This document shows positions 53,801-62,400 of a stretch of 64,000 bases of DNA, one piece after another. A model generated the notes under the pieces. The model did no database searches, was not told the origin of the DNA, and worked only from the letters and a program-made list of their open reading frames with translations. A program made the translations under genes and the position numbers. Within the stretch, counting starts at the first letter, position 1. Every line of letters begins with the position of its first letter. Source of the stretch: Paenibacillus sp. RC334 (lineage in GTDB: Bacteria > Bacillota > Bacilli > Paenibacillales > Paenibacillaceae); the NCBI RefSeq assembly GCF_030034735.1, contig NZ_CP125370.1, positions 4,883,001-4,947,000 of the forward strand, written 5' to 3'.

Positions 53801-56279
53801 GATTGGTCAGCAGTTCTTTCATCCCCACCTGGTAGCCCGCTTGGAACAGCTTCGCTGACACCTGGATGGACTTGATGGAGTCCCCGCCCAGATCCAGGAA
53901 GGAATCATAAATGCCGACCTGCGCCACCCCCAATACCGCTGCCCAGATCGAGACGAGATGCTCCTCGACTGCATTGCGCGGCGGTGCGTAAGCAACACCT
54001 GGCTCCACGTACGCCTGTGGCGCGGGCAGTGCCTTGCGGTCCATTTTTCCGTTGGACGTCAGCGGCAGCGCCTCCAGAGGCACGAAGTAGGTCGGGATCA
54101 TATACTCCGGCAGCGACGCACTCAGCGCTGCCCGCAATTCTCTACCCGTCATGTTCCCGTCCGTGACGACGTAGGCACACAGCTCCTGCCATCCGCTCTC
54201 TGCCGAACGGGCGATCACTACCACCTCCCGGACCCCAGTCAGCGCCCGAATCGCACCTTCCACTTCCCCCAGTTCAATCCGGTAGCCCCGGATTTTCACC
54301 TGATCGTCCGTGCGTCCGATATACTCCAGCTCCCCGTCGATCCGCCGGCGCGCTACGTCACCCGCCCGGTACATCCGTTGCCCCGGCACAAAGGGATTCG
54401 CCACAAACTTCTCCGCCGTCTGCTCCGCCCGGTTCAGGTACCCCCGGGCTACCCCGTCTCCGCCAATGTACATCTCGCCTGCGACCCCGGCCGGCACTGG
54501 CTGTCCATACGGATCCAGCACGTAAATGCTCGTATTCGCTGCCGGACGGCCGATCGGCACATACTCGCCCATCGGGCGGGCCGGATCATACAGATAGCTC
54601 ATACAACCGACGACGGTCTCCGTCGGGCCGTATTCGTTGAACAGGCGCACCGTGCCCCCGCTTTGCTCCCAAATCCCCGCCGCAAGCTTCGCGCTCAGGT
54701 TTTCTCCTCCGACGATCATTCGGCGGATCGTGCTGTCCTGCACCAGCCCCAGTTCGTGCACCAGATGCAGGTGAGCCGGGGTCAGCTTGATCAGATCGAT
54801 CCGGGGATCACGGAAGATGCGCGGCAGCAGTGCCGCTTTATCGTCACCCGGGTAGACGATCACTGTATTTCCCGTGATCAGCGGCGTGAAGATGCTCGTC
54901 ACCGTCAGGTCAAAGGCCAGGGAGGAATACAGCGGGAACGTCGTCTTCATCCCTTGCACATACGTGCGGCTGGACCACCAAATATAGTTGGTCAGCCCCT
55001 GATGTTCAATTAACACGCCCTTCGGCTGGCCCGTGGAGCCGGAGGTGTAAATCATGTAGGCCAAATGCTGCATCCGATCTCGGGGAGCGTCCAGCTCCTC
55101 CACAGGGGTAGCCATTTCCTCCGGTGCCCCGTTCGCCCCAAGGGACAGCACCCTGCCGTTATAGTCCGCCGGAAGCTGGACTCCGTCCCCCACCAGCGCG
55201 ATGCGAGCGCCTGAATCTTGAAGCATGTAGGCGATCCGTTCATCCGGAGAAGCCGGGTCCATCGGCACGTAGGCCCCGCCTGCTTTCAGGACGGAGAGAA
55301 TGGCGATGACCACCTCTGCGCTGTGTCCGGCACAGATCGCAACCCGATGGTCGGCCTGCACCCCGGCTGCCCGGAGGCTATGCGCCAACCGATTGGCCTG
55401 AGCATTGAGCTCCCGGTAGGTAAGCCTGCGATCCTCGCAGATGACTGCCGTCTGTTCCGGTGTACGCGCCACCTGTTGTTCAAACAGCTGCTCCACCGTC
55501 TGCTCCCGCGGATAATCTGCCGCCGTATCGTTCCAGCGGTATAGATATTCCTGACTCTGATTTTCCGGCAGCGTCTCTATATCACCGAGTGCCCGATCCG
55601 GTTGAAACAGCATCACAGATAAAAGGTGGTTTAAATGCGCAACCAGTTGCTTGATATAAGCTTCTTCGTAACTTTGCACATTGTACTGAAGCTGAACATT
55701 AATGCCATCCTTCTTCATTACAAAATGAAACTGTGTATCCACATTTACATTGGTTGTTTCCAGAAGTGAATGGAGGCTATCCAATGCAACAAGCGTAGGA
55801 ATGACAGGATGGTTGGCCGAATCATATTGCATGCGGAGTTTTCCGGCCATTTTTCTGAAAGGCAGCCCTTGATGCTCCAAACTATCGCTTAACGACTGCT
55901 TAACCTCATTAAATAATGACTTAAATGAATGAGTGGGCTCCAGTTTACTTTTAATAATAAGAAATTTATTGATCCGGTTATGTACATCTTTTGATGTGGG
56001 TATACCGAGCAAAACGTTATTTTCGCCTGTGTATTTATATAATAAACTGGTTACCCCAGCTAACAGAATTATAAAAACCGCCATGCTGGAACCGCCAGAC
56101 AGTTGTAAAATCCGCTGTGAGACTGCTGCAGATAACGGTTCACATAGGGTTTCCCGTCCATTTATGTGTAATTCTGCTCCACCCTTAGAAGCAGAATTGC
56201 AAAATGGGAAGGCCGTAGGTGCATCGTCAGCTTGAAACGTTTGATTCCAAAATAACTCCTGTTGTTTAAACTCTGACAT
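47829..56279 (-). CDS. NRPS subunit 2: half-C, A(Asn)-PCP-E, C-A(X1)-PCP, C
   Basis: This 2816-residue two-module synthetase has GGGGG before the ATG. Domains: C-lobe-only fragment (1-250), A1 (262-745), PCP (LGGDSIKSI, about 797), E (855-1293, HHWVIDGVSW), D-L type C (1318-1750, HHMLMDGWC), A2 (1782-2270), PCP (IGGHSLKAT, about 2323), L-L type C (2383-2810, HHLISDGISI). A1 reads DLTKIGEVGK, the Asn code, so D-Asn is made. A2 reads D-A-W-E-S-G-T-V-E-K. It has Trp239 and overall text like Ser-type domains but two acidic pocket residues, perhaps for a basic side chain; I leave it unassigned. A1 is almost identical to the second A domain of subunit 1, and this segment plus the following E domain is visibly more GC-rich than its surroundings. 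The protein ends IEISI. Confidence 0.93.
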   Translation of the reverse strand: MSEFKQQELFWNQTFQADDAPTAFPFCNSASKGGAELHINGRETLCEPLSAAVSQRILQLSGGSSMAVFIILLAGVTSLLYKYTGENNVLLGIPTSKDVHNRINKFLIIKSKLEPTHSFKSLFNEVKQSLSDSLEHQGLPFRKMAGKLRMQYDSANHPVIPTLVALDSLHSLLETTNVNVDTQFHFVMKKDGINVQLQYNVQSYEEAYIKQLVAHLNHLLSVMLFQPDRALGDIETLPENQSQEYLYRWNDTAADYPREQTVEQLFEQQVARTPEQTAVICEDRRLTYRELNAQANRLAHSLRAAGVQADHRVAICAGHSAEVVIAILSVLKAGGAYVPMDPASPDERIAYMLQDSGARIALVGDGVQLPADYNGRVLSLGANGAPEEMATPVEELDAPRDRMQHLAYMIYTSGSTGQPKGVLIEHQGLTNYIWWSSRTYVQGMKTTFPLYSSLAFDLTVTSIFTPLITGNTVIVYPGDDKAALLPRIFRDPRIDLIKLTPAHLHLVHELGLVQDSTIRRMIVGGENLSAKLAAGIWEQSGGTVRLFNEYGPTETVVGCMSYLYDPARPMGEYVPIGRPAANTSIYVLDPYGQPVPAGVAGEMYIGGDGVARGYLNRAEQTAEKFVANPFVPGQRMYRAGDVARRRIDGELEYIGRTDDQVKIRGYRIELGEVEGAIRALTGVREVVVIARSAESGWQELCAYVVTDGNMTGRELRAALSASLPEYMIPTYFVPLEALPLTSNGKMDRKALPAPQAYVEPGVAYAPPRNAVEEHLVSIWAAVLGVAQVGIYDSFLDLGGDSIKSIQVSAKLFQAGYQVGMKELLTNPTIAALSSHVEPVKRTAEQGEIRGVTGMTPIQQAFVIEQATDLHHYNQCVVLQRPDGWEVRALQAAMQAITDHHDALRTVLRRSDSGYTAWTRQIGEGAGYSLEVLDMAPDTDSEEAIAAEASRIQATMDLSEGPLVKLGLFRCTDGDHLLVAIHHWVIDGVSWRILLEDLGTAYTQAQQGEPIRLPMKTDAFQAWAEGLSHYARSEALQAEAGYWAGIQATAAPQLPQDYAETGVCLVKNSEEVTVQWTAGETEQLLKQSHRAYTTEMNDLLLTGLGRAIQAWTGITEVALSLEGHGREAIVPELDVTRTVGWLTSRYPVRLSFPAGQALSVQIKTVKEELRRVPNKGIGYGLLRYTSDQTEDGPAGQTPEISFNYLGQYDLKPDGHMRPSPYHGGLTVSERHVRTYLLEIHGMVYEGKLSLTISYSHTQYKKESIEQLGNCLRTSLQEIILHCISKEGTELTPSDVSFSEMEISELDRLIQSTQQLGELESLYPMTPMQKGMLFHSLLDSQSEAYFEQMIIHLEGHLDMDILAQSLNRLGQRHAVFRTSFYSGWNKEALQVVFQKSRIDLVYQDINCIDKSERNDRVFNLAAEDRRRGFDLEQDPLTRFTVLQSGPDEYDLIWSFHHMLMDGWCIPMVTQELFELYDAISQRRPPRLKEVFPYSSYVNWLGAQNQKEASDYWKHYLAGYEGHTSLSSVLPASPVGAPYQAKLAWSLGEDLTTKLKNTAIRQHVTVNTLMQTVWGLLLQRYNNTTDVVFGSVVSGRPPHLPGIQDMIGLFINTVPVRIQCSPDQTFSEIIRIVQQQAVASHSYETFPLYEIQAQTEQKQKLISHIMVFENYPIEQALIQGSDPEATSLQILDVKTSEQTNYDFMISVVPGENMQIEFQYNTETYSHAHVARMKGHLERIITQVTNLPDLVIRKLDILTCEESQNILEHFNNTAAVIPEHILIHQFFEAQAARTPERIALVYGEVQMTYAELNAQANRLARTLRKAGVREDHPVAMLFERSPQVILSMLAIWKAGGAYVPIDPEYPASRIEYMLEDSGAAVLLTDYHTQHHINFAGESIIVDHTPCGDEDSHNLVCNCSISNLAYIIYTSGSTGQPKGVAVEHRSVLNFLHTLEQRGPLEPEDVLLQKTSVSFDASVWELCWWMLKGACLSILEPGEEKDPAAITAAVQRYGVSHLEFAPSMLQAFVDYVREYSAADQLATLKYISVGGEMLSSSLARQFYDVLTIPNGSQLYNTYGPTEATVEVASYLCHDQHFENSIPIGTPNLNTRLYILNEFLQPQPIGIAGELYIAGAGVARGYVNQPEATASRFVPDPFQTEPNAKMYRTGDLAVFGPEGYVYCLGRLDDQVKIRGFRIEMGEIENILLKLESVQEAIVLARDDGDGDKVLCAYITAGKHLSTKDVRTAVARYLPAYMVPSYVIQLDRMPWTTSGKINRQALPVPAADQQSAEVYIPPRTHTEQLLAAIWADILKRERVSITDHFFDIGGHSLKATQLVAKIHKELNAKVTLKDIFTYPTIEDMAGYVDRMENRTSYTPIPKAPESVYYPVSSAQKRLFIASQSTGGEMAYNMPAVLIVEGALDVDRLEYSLRQLIQRHEPLRTGFEAIEGEPVQYVHAEAVFDLEQITAGETAVDVIISNFIRPFELHRPPLMRAGIVPLGNSRHLLLFDMHHLISDGISINIFMKEFIELYEGKSMPPLTIQYKDYAVWQQQQLENEEMNKHAKYWLNMFNGDLPKLELPTDYERLPVQSHEGEEFQFEAYITVSQGIMNLEKHTGATLHMILLAAYTVLLAKYSGQEDVIVGTPMAGRTHVDTEPLIGMFVNTLAIRNYPSAEKSFLTLLQEVKDTMTSAFEHQSYPFEELVDKLHLKRDISRTPLFDTMLVLQNTEETTLAIESLTFTPYTNAYNTAKFDLTLYATADEQGLRFSFEYGTRLFKAKTMERMSNDLLLILIAISTDPRRKLMDISLSEMDENELGLIEISI
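53941..55521 (-). repeat. Near-identical A-domain copy, first location (subunit 2, Asn)
   Basis: About 1.58 kb nearly identical to 57963-59543 at a constant offset of 4022 nt, with only scattered single-base differences. It runs from the C-A linker (DYPREQTVEQLFEQQV) to the first helix of the PCP (APPRNAVEEHLVSIWA). Outside these borders the two modules differ strongly. Confidence 0.92.
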
Positions 56280-56369
56280 GATCTGACCCCCAGTATGTTA
56301 ATGATGAATTATGGTACATAACCATCTAAATAGCATCTATAGAGCAACTTATTCAGCCTCTTCCGAAAT

Positions 56370-56398
56370 GGAGAGAATGTGTCTTACACACCCTCTCC
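56370..56398 (-). other. Intercistronic stem-loop between NRPS subunits 1 and 2
   Basis: GGAGAG..TGTGT pairs with ACACA..CTCTCC around a 3-nt loop, just after the stop of subunit 1. No T-run follows on the minus strand, so it looks like an mRNA processing or stability element instead of a full terminator. Confidence 0.4.
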
Positions 56399-56413
56399 TT
56401 CCGAAAGCAAGAA

Positions 56414-59400
56414 TTAGAAACTCAGTTCAATGGAACGAATAACACTTTCATCCGGTACCCTTTTTTCAATTAATTTAATGTCCTGAATAGGAATTTCCGG
56501 CTGTTGTACCACTTCAGACAGAACGGACAACAAATCTGTGGCAAGTACATGAATCGTTTCCGTCTCAAACAAATACCGGCTGAATTCAAACTCGCATCGC
56601 AGTTGTTCTCCTTCGGGCTGAACATATAACGTTAAATCAAACTTGGCACTTTTCCGTGACTGTTCGTAAGAAGAAAAGACGAGGGAGTCCATTTCAACTG
56701 CTATTTCACCCATATTCTGATATACCAGCATAGTGTCAAACAAAGGATTGCGTCCCGGATCACGTTGCAGCTGCAAATGTTTCAAAATCTCTTCAAACGG
56801 ATAATCCTGATGCTCGTATGCATTAAGCATCGTTTGTTTTACATCCTGTACATAACTGGAAAATGTTTTTCCAGCAAATGGTTGATGGCGCACCGCCAGT
56901 GTATTGACGAACATTCCAATTAACGGCTCCATGTCGGCGTGGGTTCTTCCCGCCACGGAGGTACCAATAATCATGTCATCCTGTCCACTGTATTTAGCCA
57001 GTAAAACGGTATATGCAGCCATGAATACCATAAAGAGCGTTGCGTCCGTACTGACGGCAAGCTGCTGTAACTCCTGTGCAAGAGATTTTTCAATTACAAA
57101 ATGATGGACATCTCCTTCATAGCTGCGCACTGTTGGTCTTTCATAATCTGTAGGCAGCTCCAGCTGGGGCAAGTCTCCTTTGAACATCTCCAGCCAGTAA
57201 TCCTCGTGGCGCTTGTATGCACCATCTGCTATTTGAGCTTGCTGCCAGACTGCATAATCTTTGTACTGAATACGAAGCGGCGGTAACGTTTCTCCGCCAT
57301 ACAGTCTTATAAATTCCTGGACCAAGATGTTCATCGAAACCCCGTCCGATACCAGGTGATGCATATCAAATAATAAAATATGGCGTTCAGCATCTGTTTG
57401 AATGATTCCAACACGAAGCAACGGAGGGCGCTGCAGGTCAAACACACGCACAAACTCACAGATACAAGAATCGATTTGATCCTCCGTTGCGTGAAGCAGC
57501 TCAACCTCAAACGGAGCATTTGGATAAATAAACTGTGCTGGCTCTCCTGCTGCCAGTTCAAACCCGGTTCGCAAAGATTCGTGCCGCCCTATGAGTTGTT
57601 GGAAGGCCTGTTCCAGACGGTGGACATCAAGAGAGCCAGTAACGATCAACACACCTGGCATATTATACGTAAGCTGCGCACCTTCAGCCTGACCTGCGAG
57701 GAACAGGCGTCTTTGGGCTGAAGATACTGGATAATATGCCTGCTCCGCAGCAACCGAAATGGAATAATACGTATGTGAATCCAGCCCGGTAATCAGCTCC
57801 GACAAACGTTCAATGGTCGGAAAGCGGAATATATCCTTCAAAGAGATGGATGCATCCATCTGTTTTTGAATTCGGGAAACGAGTGTTGTAGCTTTGAGTG
57901 AATGTCCCCCTTTGTCAAAAAATGAATCCGTTATTCCGATACGCTCTACATCAAGTATTTCTGCCCAGATCGAGACGAGATGCTCCTCGACTGCATTGCG
58001 CGGCGGTGCATAAGCGGCACCCGACTCCAGGTACGCCTGCGGCGCGGGCAGTGCCTTGCGGTCCATTTTTCCGTTGGACGTCAGCGGCAGCGCCTCCAGA
58101 GGCACGAAGTAGGTCGGGATCATATACTCCGGCAGCGACGCACTCAGCGCTGCCCGCAATTCTCTACCCGTCATGTTCCCGTCCGTGACGACGTAGGCAC
58201 ACAGCTCCTGCCATCCGCTCTCTGCCGAGCGGGCGATCACTACCACCTCCCGGACCGCAGTCAGCGCCCGAATCGCACCTTCCACTTCCCCCAGTTCAAT
58301 CCGGTAGCCCCGGATTTTCACCTGATCGTCCGTACGTCCGATATACTCCAGCTCCCCGTCGATCCGCCGGCGCGCTACGTCACCCGCCCGGTACATCCGT
58401 TGCCCCGGCACAAAGGGATTCGCCACAAACTTCTCCGCCGTCTGCTCCGCCCGGTTCAGGTACCCCCGGGCTACCCCGTCTCCGCCAATATACATCTCGC
58501 CTGCGACCCCGGCCGGCACCGGCTGTCCATACGGATCCAGCACATAAATGCTCGTATTCGCTGCCGGACGGCCAATCGGCACATACTCGCCCATCGGGCG
58601 GGCCGGATCATACAGATAACTCATACAACCGACGACGGTCTCCGTCGGGCCGTATTCGTTGAACAGGCGCACCGTGCCCCCGCTTTGCTCCCAAATCCCC
58701 GCCGCGAGCTTCGCGCTCAGGTTTTCTCCTCCGACGATCATTCGGCGGATCGTGCTGTCCTGCACCAGCCCCAGTTCGTGCACCAGATGCAGATGAGCCG
58801 GGGTCAGCTTGATCAGATCGATCCGGGGATCACGGAAGATGCGCGGCAGCAGCGCCGCTTTATCGTCACCCGGGTAGACGATCACTGTATTTCCCGTGAT
58901 CAGCGGCGTGAAGATGCTCGTCACCGTCAGGTCAAAGGCCAGGGAGGAATACAGCGGGAACGTCGTCTTCATCCCTTGCACATACGTGCGGCTGGACCAC
59001 CAAATATAGTTGGTCAGCCCCTGATGTTCAATTAACACGCCCTTCGGCTGGCCCGTGGAGCCGGAGGTGTAAATCATGTAGGCCAAATGCTGCATCCGAT
59101 CTCGGGGAGCGTCCAGCTCCTCCACAGGGGTAGCCGTTCCCCCCGGTGCCCCGTTCGCCCCAAGGGGCAGCACCCTGCCGTTATAGTCCGCCGGAAGCTG
59201 GACTCCGTCCCCCACCAGCGCGATGCGAGCGCCTGAATCTTGAAGCATGTAGGCGATCCGTTCGTCCGGAGAAGCCGGGTCCATCGGCACGTAGGCCCCG
59301 CCTGCTTTCAGGACGGCGAGAATGGCGATGACCACCTCTGCGCTGTGTTCGGCACAGATCGCAACCCGATGGTCGGCCTGCACCCCGGCTGCCCGGAGGC

Positions 59401-62400
59401 TATGCGCCAACCGATTGGCCTGAGCATTGAGCTCCCGGTAGGTGAGCCTGCGATCCTCGCAGATGACTGCCGTCTGTTCCGGTGTACGCCCCACCTGTTG
59501 TTCAAACAGTTGCTCCACCGTCTGCTCCCGCGGATAATCTGCCTCGGTATCGTTGAAAACTTCTAAAATATCTCGTTTTTCTTCTTTTGTCAGCCAATCC
59601 AGTTCATGGACTCCCATGTCTGGTTTAGCGGCAGCCTGCTCCAACATTTGGAGGAATCGGCCTGCTACTTGTTCTATTATTGAGGTGTCATAGGCATTGG
59701 TATTAAATTCAAAATGCACTGTTATGTCTTCGCCAGGCAACACAATGACATTAAAGTCGTAATGCGTCTGCTCCGTGACGTGTGCATTGGAAATCAGCAA
59801 ACTTTGACCATCGTCTTCATCCATACTTGTCAACTGCTGCTCCAACGGATAATTTTCAAACACCATAATATGCGATAGGAGCTGGTGCTTCTGTGGTGTT
59901 CGCGCTTGTATTTCCATTAAGGAATACGTGTCAAACTCATGAGCAGCGAGTGCTTGCTGCTGCATCCTTAAAGCCAAATCAGCAAACGAATCATCCGCAT
60001 CACAATGAACACGTACCGGAATCGTATTAATGAACAAGCCTACCATGCTTTCAATACCTGTAATAACAGGCGGTCTGCCTGACACCACCGTACCAAATAC
60101 AACATCCATATGGTTATTGTATTTTTGCAGTAGAATCCCCCATACAGCTTGCATAAAAGTATGAACCGTTACACGATTGCTATTCGCTGCCTGCTTGAGC
60201 GAATAGGTCAGCGAATGTCCAAACCGGCGGATTACTCTGCCCGATTCGTAGCCTTCAAATTCCGCAGCTTGGACCAGCTTCCCTGGTAGTATCGTTTGTT
60301 CTTCATAGCCTGCAAGATAATTACTCCAGTAAGAAGCGGCTTCCTCGACAGGACGGGATTCAAGCCATTCGATATAGTCGCTGTACAGAGGAGCGTCTTG
60401 TAATCGAGGCTGTCTCTCATTTCGAATTGCTTCATACAATTCAAACAATTCTTGGGCGACAAGCGGTACGCACCAGCCGTCCATAAGGATATGATGAAAG
60501 CTCCAAACCAGACGGTATGAGCGTTGCCCTGTACGTAAAACAGATAACCTCATTAACACATCCTGTTGGAGATTAAATCCTTTGGCCTTGTCTTGATCGG
60601 CATAGGCTGTCAGCCACTGTTCCCGCTCTGATTCTCGGATACCCCTAACATCTTCTGTGCGAAAATCAATGCGTGAATCCTGGTATACCACTTGAAGTGG
60701 GGTATCTTTCCAGCCAGTATAAAATCCAGTTCGCAATATAGCGTGTCTGTGTGTTAATTGATCCAAGGCTTGGGCAAAAGCCGCTTCATTCAAGACACCT
60801 TCCATATCAAATGTAGTCTGTTCAAAATAGGCGGCAGACTGAGGATCCAGCAGACTGTGGAACAGCATTCCTTTTTGTACAGGCGTTAATGGGTAAATAT
60901 TCTCTATTGCTCTGTCCTGTCCCATATGCAATATGATCTGTTCCATTTCTGGAATGCTTATCCCTTTGCATAAAATATCGCTTGGGGTCAGCTCCATCTG
61001 TTTTTTCGACATACAGTGGTTAATGATTTCGCGCAAGGAGCATTGGAGTTTCTCAGCCAGGTGTTCCACCGTTTTTTGACGGTACTGCTTTCGATTGTAG
61101 CTGATAGCGAGATTCAGACATCCGTCTGTAATCATACCGTGGAACTCCAGCACATATGGTCTCCGCCCTCCCTGGCTGACATCCGAGCCACCAGAATAGT
61201 GTGAAATAGACATTCCACTGTTGCTTAAATCCTGATCAAACTGGCCTAGATAATTGAAACAGATTTCAGGTTCAACCAGCTTACCCATTTCTTCACCATG
61301 ATGGGAGAGATGACGCAACAAGCTGAATCCGACTCCCTTTTGCGGTATTTCACGCAATGCTTCTTTGACCGTTTTAATGCGAAGTCCCGTGTCTGCGTCC
61401 GTTGGAATGTGTAGAAGAACAGGATATTGACTCGTGAACCATCCTACCGTCCGGCTGATATCACAATCCGGCAACATATGCTCTCTACCGTGGCCTTCCA
61501 AATTTACAAATATATTTTCACTGCCTGTCCACCCATGGATTGCAGTTCCCAGCGCAGTAAGCAACAGATCATTAATTTCAGTACGATAGGCACGGTTCGT
61601 CTGTTTCAGCAGTTGCTCCGTCTCCATCTTTGTAAACCGCAGTGTCAGTAATTCGCTGTCTCCAATCGTGCCTTGACCCGTCTCGTCATAATCTCTAGGT
61701 AAAGGAGCTGTCTCAAAGTCTTTTACGCGTCTCCAATATTGAAGCTCCTGCTCGATGGACGTACTATTTGCATACTGCACCAGTTGATTGGCCCATACCT
61801 GATAGGCATCCGTTTTTGACGGCAGCTTGATATCCTTGCCCGACTCTGCTTGCCCGAAGGCATTCGCCAAGTCCTCCAGTAAAATTCGCCAGGATACGCC
61901 GTCTACCACCAAATGATGAATGACAATCAGCAGATGATCACCGTCGGGACAACGGAACAGTCCCAGTTTTACCAACGGACCTTTTTCCAGATCAATGCTG
62001 CGCTGAATTCGATTCGCGGCTTCCTCAATTTCTGCCATAACCTCAGTTGGATTGGAGGCTGCGAAGTCCATGACTTCCAGATCGTACAATTCCCCTTCAC
62101 TGATTCCACGATTCCATGCTTCATAGCCGCTGTCCGTCCGTCGATATACGGTACGTAAAGCATCGTGGTGCGTAATTATGCTGTCCATTACCTGCCGCAA
62201 TGCCTCTTCTTTAAAGCCCGAAGGTCTGTGCAAGAAAAACGACTGGTTAAAATGTGCTTCATTTCCCGTTTCTTGCGTGAATAACCATCGCTGTATCGGT
62301 GTCAACTCCACTTTTCCACTAATTTCACCTTGCTCGGGTATTCTGGTCACCCGCTCTGTATAAGGACTGAGCGCAGCAATGCTCGGATATTTAAACAGGT

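Noticed and set aside
53958..55013. Long 351-codon open frame on the plus strand, repeated at 57980-59035
   Set aside because: It is antisense to the GC-rich duplicated A domains, rich in Arg/His/Pro, has no RBS and no family resemblance. Its duplication simply follows the A-domain copies.
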